DNA from: an uncultured Bacteroidota bacterium
GTDB lineage: Bacteria > Bacteroidota > Bacteroidia > Flavobacteriales > Flavobacteriaceae
DNA length: 11,856 bases
Direction: 5' to 3'
Assembly: GCA_902517365.1 (NCBI GenBank)
Contig: CABYCA010000021.1
Location: 1-11,856, forward strand
Below the pieces are notes generated by a model. That model had not been told where the DNA came from. It ran no database searches and was given only the letters and a program-made list of their open reading frames with translations. Of this stretch, positions 7,450-11,856 are shown piece by piece (position 1 is the stretch's first letter; each line of letters begins with the position of its first letter). A program made the translations under genes and the position numbers.

Positions 7450-8109
7450 ATGAAAAAAGTCCTCCTATCATTATTAGTATTTTGCTCATCATGTGACATA
7501 AGCTCCTCTAAACCTATTAATAATATCAACCCAGTTAATAAAGTTGATGATCAAAATTTTGACAATATGAGTAGGGCATACTTTGCTTCAGGTTGTTTCT
7601 GGTGTGTAGAAACTATTTATGAGAGTCTAGAGGGTGTTAAGGAGGTTTATTCTGGTTATGCAGGAGGCATTACTATTAATCCAAACTACTATCAAGTTAT
7701 GTCAGGTAAAACAGGGCATGCCGAAGCTATTGAAATTATATATGATAGCAATAAAGTTTCATTTGATATGCTTCTAAAAGTATTCTTTGATTCACACAAC
7801 CCTACAACACCAAATAGACAAGGACCCGATTATGGAACTCAGTACCGTTCAATTGCTTTTTTTAATAATCAAGATGAAAAAGAAAAAATTAATAATTACA
7901 TAAACTTTCTTTCAACGAGTTCAATCTTTGGTAAAAACATTATAACAGAGGTAAAAAAAATTGATAAATTCTTTTATGCTGAGGAATATCATCAAGATTA
8001 TGAAAAGAAAAATCCTTATAATCCATACATACAAAATGTTTCTATTCCTAGATTTAATAGATTTAAACAAAAAGTATCTAGCTATATTAAAATAAAAGAC
8101 GATCATTAA
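7450..8109 (+). CDS. msrA: Peptide methionine sulfoxide reductase MsrA, lipoprotein
   Basis: A 219-residue protein that reduces methionine-S-sulfoxide in oxidised proteins. The MsrA core begins at SRAYFASGCFWC, with the catalytic Cys49 in GCFWC (48-52). It contains the family blocks YSGYAGG, GHAEAI, FFDSHNPTTPNRQGPDYGTQYRS and AEEYHQDYEKKNP. An N-terminal signal MKKVLLSLLVFCSSC with Cys15 after CSS is a lipoprotein signal, so the enzyme is probably tethered in the cell envelope and not cytoplasmic. No Cys follows the core, so reduction would rely on Cys52 or on an external partner. I choose the ATG at 7450 because an in-frame TTG at 7426 lies inside the promoter area. It is separated from the nucleotidyltransferase by 52 nt and followed 62 nt later by the pirin gene. 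Confidence 0.92.
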   Translation: MKKVLLSLLVFCSSCDISSSKPINNINPVNKVDDQNFDNMSRAYFASGCFWCVETIYESLEGVKEVYSGYAGGITINPNYYQVMSGKTGHAEAIEIIYDSNKVSFDMLLKVFFDSHNPTTPNRQGPDYGTQYRSIAFFNNQDEKEKINNYINFLSTSSIFGKNIITEVKKIDKFFYAEEYHQDYEKKNPYNPYIQNVSIPRFNRFKQKVSSYIKIKDDH

Positions 8110-8171
8110 ATTATCTAATATTTTATATCATATTTTTAAAATACTATTAAAAATAATTTTAAAAAAAATAA

Positions 8172-8930
8172 ATGTCAATCCAGATCTTTAAGAAAGATAT
8201 TCAAGCAAATGGTAATTTTAATAATGGTGAAATACTTGAAAAAAAGCCAATTGGATTTCCACAAGACGGTGGCCAGCTAAAACCATACTCAAACTTATTC
8301 TATTGGGCTCATGCATGGGCTCCCATAAAAGATAGTGTTATAGGACTTCATCCTCATAGGGGGTTTGAGATTTGTAGCTTCGTACTGAAAGGTGAAATTG
8401 AGCATTATGATACTTTACTGAATAAGTGGATAACCTTAACAAAAGGTGATGTGCAAATTATTAAAGCTGGTAAAGGGCTATCTCACTCTGAGAAATTAAA
8501 GGAAGGTTCTGAGATTTTTCAAATTTGGTTTGATCCAAACATTATTGAGTCTCTTTATGTTGAGCCTATCTATAATGACTTTAAATCTGAGCTTTTTTCT
8601 ATAGAAAATAAAGATGGAGTAGATATAAAAATTATATCAAATAAAGAAAACCAAATTGGTTTACAATCTTATGGTATTCAAATATTTGAATATTGCTATT
8701 ATAATGGATCTTATACACACAAAATTGAGCAAAACTCTTACCATTCTTTGTTTGTAATGTCAGGTAATCTGATAATTGATAATCATGAAATTAAAAAAGG
8801 AGACTTTGTAATAATTGATAATGAGAAAGATTTAAGACTTTTAACTTCAAATAATTGTATTTTTTTTGAAGTTATTTCTCCTATAACTCCACCCTATAAA
8901 ACATACGCACAGATTCATAAAATCAATTAA
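8172..8930 (+). CDS. Pirin-family bicupin protein
   Basis: A 252-residue pirin-like protein with two cupin domains. The first has HPHRGFEICSFVLKGEIEHYD (from His60) and GKGLSHSE (100-107). The expected metal ligands are His60, His62, His105 and Glu107; the 45-residue spacing His60-His105 equals that of human pirin's metal site. The second cupin (about 170-245) has no complete ligand set. Bacterial pirins include quercetin 2,3-dioxygenases and redox-sensing regulators; no activity can be assigned. It is cytoplasmic, with no signal peptide. Upstream are 62 nt of nearly pure A/T without a clear promoter. Pairing with MsrA may point to oxidative-stress functions, which is only an inference. Its 3' end faces the minus-strand RNA. 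Confidence 0.9.
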   Translation: MSIQIFKKDIQANGNFNNGEILEKKPIGFPQDGGQLKPYSNLFYWAHAWAPIKDSVIGLHPHRGFEICSFVLKGEIEHYDTLLNKWITLTKGDVQIIKAGKGLSHSEKLKEGSEIFQIWFDPNIIESLYVEPIYNDFKSELFSIENKDGVDIKIISNKENQIGLQSYGIQIFEYCYYNGSYTHKIEQNSYHSLFVMSGNLIIDNHEIKKGDFVIIDNEKDLRLLTSNNCIFFEVISPITPPYKTYAQIHKIN

Positions 8931-8974
8931 TTTCTATAGATTAGAGCAACAACATTTAGGATCATAGGGTATAT

Positions 8975-9012
8975 AAAATTCGAAAGCCCGACTCACGAAT
9001 GAACCGGGCTCT
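8975..9012 (-). terminator. UUCG-capped terminator of the structured RNA
   Basis: On the minus strand 9012-8983 forms AGAGCCCG/CGGGCUUU extended inward by a G.U pair and UUCA/UGAG around a UUCG tetraloop, a continuous stem of about 13 bp with some G.U pairs. A broken U-run (UUUCGAAUUUU) follows. The G.U pairs and the UUCG loop exist only on the minus strand; the plus strand has no T-run after the hairpin. Confidence 0.75.
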
Positions 9013-9312
9013 CTAATTCTCTTCAAGTGTTTCTTAAATTTCTTTAAGTCATAGATAATTTTTCTAATCCGCACTTAAAATTTCACAAGTTATATCTCCG
9101 CTTGCGCTTTGATGTGCTGAGTAATTTTTTCAACACTTCCGCTTGATCTTTTTTACTTTAAACACGATTGGAATTTCCAAATTACAGTTAATCTTACTGT
9201 TTTTTTATGTTTAAAGCTTGATAAGATATATCTTGGTTTTCACTTTGATTATCATGGCGGATTTTTCCATGATTTCCTCTTATCTTTTGTAAATGTATTA
9301 ATCTATTTAGAA
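8975..9312 (-). ncRNA. Unidentified structured RNA, about 338 nt
   Basis: The 442 bases between the pirin gene and the Cys-rich peptide hold no ORF but fold well as a minus-strand RNA. Helices, in plus coordinates: 9307-9312 with 9011-9016 closing the 5' and 3' ends; 9278-9284 with 9220-9226; hairpin 9251-9257/9267-9273; 9208-9216 with 9156-9164 (9 bp, perfect), which encloses hairpins 9184-9188/9196-9200 and 9168-9180; 9114-9119/9131-9136; 9072-9079 with 9022-9029, enclosing the perfect hairpin 9033-9038/9043-9048. It ends in a hairpin with a UUCG loop. In several helices the non-Watson-Crick pair is G.U on the minus strand and would be A.C on the plus strand, which sets the orientation. It is not RNase P RNA, tmRNA or SRP RNA by their signature segments. 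Position 8931-8974 shows nothing else. Function unknown; a trans-acting RNA is plausible since no gene lies downstream on this strand. Confidence 0.7.
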
Positions 9313-9316
9313 AAAA

Positions 9317-9324
9317 CAAATATA
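9317..9324 (-). promoter_or_regulatory. Candidate -7 box for the structured RNA
   Basis: On the minus strand these bases read TATATTTG, matching TAnnTTTG. A start 5-7 nt downstream (about 9310-9312) coincides with the 5' strand of the closing helix of the RNA. No -33 TTG is seen at the usual distance. Confidence 0.5.
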
Positions 9325-9372
9325 AAATACAAATTGTTAATAACTTTTAGTAAGTAACTGTAATACAATTAT

Positions 9373-9438
9373 TTAGCACTCACAGCAAATACAATCACAT
9401 GATTTTTTACAACTACATTCTGTACAATTACAATCCAT
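9373..9438 (-). CDS. 21-residue Cys-rich peptide (metallothionein-like)
   Basis: A tiny ORF with an ATG start and TAA stop encodes 21 residues, nine of them Cys (positions 3, 5, 8, 10, 14, 16, 18, 19, 21), spaced as C-x-C, C-x-C, C-x-C-x-C-C-x-C. Apart from Met1 and Ile17, the remaining residues are all polar or charged (Asp, Asn, Thr, Glu, Ser, Lys). This is the composition of a small metallothionein or metal-cluster-binding peptide. It lies 23 nt downstream of the hypothetical gene 9821-9462 on the same strand and 48 nt upstream of the -7 box of the structured RNA. It is too short for ordinary gene callers. No clear Shine-Dalgarno, but that is normal here. That it is translated is inferred from the improbable concentration of Cys codons in one frame with a proper start and stop. 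Metal identity and role are unknown. Confidence 0.6.
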   Translation of the reverse strand: MDCNCTECSCKKSCDCICCEC

Positions 9439-9461
9439 AATTTTTATTCAATTTAGGTAAA

Positions 9462-9821
9462 TTAATTGACAATAATTTGTTTATAATATTTTTCAAGACC
9501 TTTTTTATATGCAACAACAAATTGATAGAACCTATATTCATTTAAATTTCCATATCTATTAAATTCACTGTATGTGTTAGATTGATATTTTTTAAGTCTT
9601 TTATCTAATATGTTTTGAATTCTTATAACTTTTTGAAACTCTATCTTCCTGGTATTATCATTATGTAAATCAGATTCATACTTATTAATTATAAATTTAA
9701 TTTCCTTGGGAGTAAGTTCTGAATATTTTAGAGGATTATTCCAGCTTTTATTGTACTCATTATGCAGCCATCTATATTCTTTAAAAAGACCATTAATAAA
9801 ACAAATCAGAAATATTTTCAT
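9462..9821 (-). CDS. Hypothetical Tyr/Lys-rich protein
   Basis: A 119-residue protein I do not recognise. The first 13 residues are hydrophobic (MKIFLICFINGLF) but the stretch is short and followed at once by charged residues, so it could be a weak signal or simply a helix. The rest is predicted helical and strongly polar, with 12 Tyr and many Lys/Asn (KEIKFIINKYESDL; NILDKRLKKYQSN; FVVAYKKGLEKYYKQ). It is net basic. The ATG at 9821 is used; an in-frame TTG three codons earlier overlaps the -7 box. It is the first gene of a minus-strand unit that continues into the Cys-rich peptide and perhaps the structured RNA. It faces the tRNA-Arg across 44 nt. A real gene is likely from the intact frame and its promoter, but no function can be given. 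Confidence 0.65.
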   Translation of the reverse strand: MKIFLICFINGLFKEYRWLHNEYNKSWNNPLKYSELTPKEIKFIINKYESDLHNDNTRKIEFQKVIRIQNILDKRLKKYQSNTYSEFNRYGNLNEYRFYQFVVAYKKGLEKYYKQIIVN

Positions 9822-9827
9822 TAATGT

Positions 9828-9835
9828 CAAAATTA
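9828..9835 (-). promoter_or_regulatory. Candidate -7 box for the 9821 gene
   Basis: TAATTTTG on the minus strand matches TAnnTTTG. Six bases lie between it and the ATG at 9821, again suggesting a leaderless or nearly leaderless transcript. It forms a back-to-back pair with the tRNA promoter box at 9849-9856. Confidence 0.4.
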
Positions 9836-9848
9836 TAAATTATATATA

Positions 9849-9856
9849 TATTTTTG
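9849..9856 (+). promoter_or_regulatory. Candidate -7 box for tRNA-Arg
   Basis: TATTTTTG matches TAnnTTTG and ends nine bases before the first base of the tRNA at 9866, a fitting distance for a start just upstream of the tRNA. No -33 TTG at standard spacing is visible. Confidence 0.5.
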
Positions 9857-9865
9857 CACTAACTC

Positions 9866-9938
9866 GGGCAATTAGTTCAACTGAATAGAACAGAAGATTA
9901 CGGCTCTTCAGATGGGGGTTTGAGTCCTCCATTGCCCT
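9866..9938 (+). tRNA. tRNA-Arg (anticodon ACG)
   Basis: A full cloverleaf is seen: acceptor stem GGGCAAT (9866-9872) with ATTGCCC (9931-9937), D stem GTTC/GAAC (9875-9878, 9888-9891), anticodon stem GAAGA/TCTTC (9893-9897, 9905-9909) with loop TTACGGC and anticodon ACG at 9900-9902, four-base variable loop (9910-9913), T stem GGGGG/CCTCC (one G.U) with loop TTTGAGT. ACG reads CGN arginine codons after A34 to inosine editing. The discriminator base is T9938 and CCA is not encoded. Two odd bases are A at position 19 and T at position 56, which together keep a Watson-Crick elbow pair. The antiporter gene begins 12 nt downstream with no terminator between. Confidence 0.93.
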
Positions 9939-9950
9939 CAAATTTATTTA

Positions 9951-10889
9951 ATGGATTTTTTAGGAATTTTATTTGGAATAATTTTACTTTCTCAAGGTGG
10001 GGATTTGTTAACTAAATCCTCTGTTGATATTTCGTTAAAATTGTCTATACCTAAAATTATTATTGGTATGACTGTTGTTTCCTTTGCAACATCAGCACCA
10101 GAACTAATAGTAAGCCTCAATGCAACACTAGATGGTTTACCAAACTTTGCAATTGGAAATGTTTTAGGATCTAATATTGCAAATATTGGTTTAGTTCTGG
10201 GTATAATTACTATAATTTATCCAATTACACTAAAGCAAAGATTCTACAGCACTGACTTTCCTCTATTATTAATTTCAACTGTTCTGTTTTACTATTTTAT
10301 TTATACCGGTAACCAAATTTCAAGAAATGAAGGTTTTGTGCTAGTGATAGTCATAACATTAATATTATCATATTTATTTTTCTATCAAAGGAATAATGCT
10401 GATGAATTTTCTGATGAATTAAATAAAAATAATATATCTATTTATAAATCATTTTTTTATATTTTTTTTAGTGGTTCATTGTTGTGGTTAGGGTCAGAAA
10501 CTCTAATAAAGTCTGCAATATCATTTGCAAATAAGTTTGAAATTTCAGAAAGAATTATAAGTATAACTATGGTTGCAATTGGAACAAGTATTCCTGAATT
10601 AGCAGCATCAGTTGTTGCATCACTAAAAAAGCAAAATGATTTATCCATTGGTAATTTAATTGGCTCAAACATATTTAATTTACTTGTAGTAATAGGGATC
10701 ACTTCTACAATAATTCCTATTAATGGAATTGATGATGGATTAATATATAATGATATGCTTTGGGTGGTGCTATTCGCTATTATTATTCTACCACTTGCTT
10801 ATATAAAGAGAAGAAATGTATTAACAAGAAAAAAAGGAATTATGTTATTAGTTTTGTATCTAATATTCATAATTCCTTTGTTAAGATAG
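9951..10889 (+). CDS. Na+/Ca2+ antiporter, CaCA family (YrbG-like)
   Basis: A 312-residue integral membrane protein with the two inverted alpha repeats of the Ca2+:cation antiporter superfamily. The first repeat has GMTVVSFATSAPELIVS (residues 39-55) and GNVLGSNIAN (69-78), the second VAIGTSIPELAAS (about 208-220) and GNLIGSNIFN (234-243). The acidic ion-binding residues Glu51 and Glu216 are both present. About ten hydrophobic segments and the length are as in bacterial calcium/sodium antiporters. It exchanges Ca2+ for Na+ (or K+/H+) across the inner membrane. It starts 12 nt after the tRNA-Arg and is probably on the same transcript. Its stop codon is 7 nt from that of the convergent glutamine synthetase gene, with no terminator between. 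Confidence 0.93.
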   Translation: MDFLGILFGIILLSQGGDLLTKSSVDISLKLSIPKIIIGMTVVSFATSAPELIVSLNATLDGLPNFAIGNVLGSNIANIGLVLGIITIIYPITLKQRFYSTDFPLLLISTVLFYYFIYTGNQISRNEGFVLVIVITLILSYLFFYQRNNADEFSDELNKNNISIYKSFFYIFFSGSLLWLGSETLIKSAISFANKFEISERIISITMVAIGTSIPELAASVVASLKKQNDLSIGNLIGSNIFNLLVVIGITSTIIPINGIDDGLIYNDMLWVVLFAIIILPLAYIKRRNVLTRKKGIMLLVLYLIFIIPLLR

Positions 10890-10896
10890 AATAGAA

Positions 10897-11856
10897 TTAA
10901 GCGCTTTTTACAGTCTTTACTATAATTGCTGCAACTTTATAAGGATCAGCGTTCGAAGAAGGTCTCCTATCTTCTAACCATCCTTTCCATCCACTTTCAA
11001 CAGTCATTATTGGAATTCGGATCGATGCACCTCTATCTGAAACACCATAGCTAAACTCAGTTATTGACTGTGTCTCATGTTCACCTGTAAGTCTTTGGTC
11101 ATTATATGCTCCATAAACAGCAATACAGTCATCAACAACCGGCCTAAATGCTTCACATATCTTTTCATATGTTTCTTTAGAACCGCATGTTCTTAAAGTT
11201 GTATTTGAAAAATTAGCATGCATACCAGAACCATTCCAGTCGGTTGCACCAAGTGGCTTAGGGTGGTATTCAATTTTAATTGCATAATCTTCAGCTATTC
11301 TCTCTAATAGATATCTAGCTACCCACATTTCATCTCCAGCTTCCTGTGCACCTTTGGCAAAAGTTTGAAATTCCCATTGCCCTGCAGCAACCTCTGCGTT
11401 TGTACCTTCTACATTTATTCCAGCTTCAAGACAGACATCCAAATGACGATCCATAATTTCTCTACCAAAAGTATTTGCTCCTCCAACCGAACAATAAAAT
11501 TGCCCTTGAGGTGTTTGGTCTTTTGGAAAACCTAGAGGAAGGTTAGTTTCAGTGTCCCAAAGAAAGTATTCTTGTTCGAAACCGAACCAAAAATCATTAT
11601 CACTGTCATCAATTGTTGATCTACCATTTGATTCATGAGGAGTTCCATCAGCATTTAAAACCTCAGTCATAACAAGGTATCCGTTTTTTCTTTCGGGATC
11701 CGTATAAATTGCAACTGGCTTTAATAAACAGTCTGAGGATCCCCCAGGCGCTTGCTGAGTTGATGACCCATCAAAAGACCACATAGGACAACTTGAAAGT
11801 TTACCATCAAAGTCAGAAACGACTTTTGTTTTACTTCTTAAGCTTTGAGTAGGTTT
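10897..11856 (-). CDS. glnA: Glutamine synthetase type II (GSII), 5' partial
   Basis: Glutamine synthetase makes glutamine from glutamate, ammonia and ATP. This is the eukaryote-like type II enzyme, which also occurs in some Bacteroidota. The reading frame stays open upstream of the Met at 11784 to the window edge, adding 24 residues (LRSKTK...DGKLSSCP) that belong to the beta-grasp domain, so the Met at 11784 is internal. About 319 residues are visible and only a short N-terminus is missing, given a usual length near 340. Signatures are CPMWSFDGSSTQQA, FGFEQEYFLWD (catalytic Glu residues), GINVEGTNAEVAAGQWEFQ, NGSGMHANF (ATP/glutamate site), RLTGEHETQ and DRGASIRIP. The C-terminus with YLEDRRPSSN-like WLEDRRPSSNADPY is intact. 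Cytoplasmic oligomer; no truncation other than the window edge. Confidence 0.95.
   Translation of the reverse strand, partial: KPTQSLRSKTKVVSDFDGKLSSCPMWSFDGSSTQQAPGGSSDCLLKPVAIYTDPERKNGYLVMTEVLNADGTPHESNGRSTIDDSDNDFWFGFEQEYFLWDTETNLPLGFPKDQTPQGQFYCSVGGANTFGREIMDRHLDVCLEAGINVEGTNAEVAAGQWEFQTFAKGAQEAGDEMWVARYLLERIAEDYAIKIEYHPKPLGATDWNGSGMHANFSNTTLRTCGSKETYEKICEAFRPVVDDCIAVYGAYNDQRLTGEHETQSITEFSYGVSDRGASIRIPIMTVESGWKGWLEDRRPSSNADPYKVAAIIVKTVKSA

Noticed and set aside
8983..9012. Hairpin read as a plus-strand terminator of the pirin gene
   Set aside because: No T-run follows on the plus strand, and the inner part of the stem has A.C mismatches there; on the minus strand it pairs fully with a UUCG loop and U-rich tail.
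8975..9312. RNase P RNA, tmRNA, group II intron or integron attC
   Set aside because: A GAGGAAA resembling RNase P occurs at the 5' side, but the rest of that motif and the 3' ACAGAA segment are missing. No tag-coding tmRNA features, no domain V, and no attC arms were found.
9706..9888. Plus-strand ORF of 60 residues
   Set aside because: It runs antisense through the 9821 gene and ends inside the tRNA-Arg; no gene features.
11782..11784. Met at 11784 as start of glutamine synthetase
   Set aside because: The frame continues upstream with conserved GSII residues to the window edge.
1..11856. CRISPR array or insertion sequence with terminal repeats
   Set aside because: No regularly spaced repeats and no transposase gene were seen on either strand.

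Overview
The window is AT-rich DNA that reads as a low-GC, probably marine, member of the Bacteroidota (Flavobacteriia-like). The evidence is a serine recombinase of the type common in that phylum, a eukaryote-like type II glutamine synthetase, many short lipoproteins with Cys lipoboxes, almost no Shine-Dalgarno sequences, and several -7 boxes matching the Bacteroidota consensus TAnnTTTG. The species cannot be named from the sequence alone.

Layout. Positions 1-538 hold the 3' part of a serine recombinase. Positions 621-2241 hold three consecutive small lipoproteins that all look like NTF2/SnoaL-fold proteins; a terminator lies after the first, and a terminator usable from both sides lies after the third. 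On the minus strand, a phytanoyl-CoA-dioxygenase-like enzyme (4050-3100) and an SDR oxidoreductase (3080-2295) form an operon. Divergent from it, 4122-7397 is a tightly coupled three-gene operon: a Tat-exported GH109-like Gfo/Idh protein, a GHMP sugar kinase (1-nt overlap) and a sugar-1-phosphate-type nucleotidyltransferase (8-nt overlap). The simplest joint reading is release of an amino sugar (GalNAc-like) outside the cytoplasm, phosphorylation at C1 and activation to a nucleotide sugar. Next come a lipoprotein MsrA (7450-8109) and a pirin-family cupin (8172-8930).

The least ordinary part is 8975-9938. Reading the minus strand from 9835 there is a -7 box, a 119-residue Tyr/Lys-rich protein with no recognised family (9821-9462), a 21-residue peptide with nine cysteines (9438-9373), another -7 box (9324-9317), and then about 338 nt that fold into a multi-helix RNA ending in a UUCG-capped terminator hairpin (9312-8975). 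The G.U pairs in its helices make sense only on the minus strand, and one hairpin loop can form a long-range pseudoknot. I do not recognise this RNA. On the plus strand a tRNA-Arg(ACG) follows at 9866-9938; its elbow pair G19-C56 appears to be replaced by A19-U56. Only 12 nt downstream starts a CaCA-family Na+/Ca2+ antiporter (9951-10889). The window ends with most of a type II glutamine synthetase on the minus strand, whose N-terminus lies beyond position 11856.
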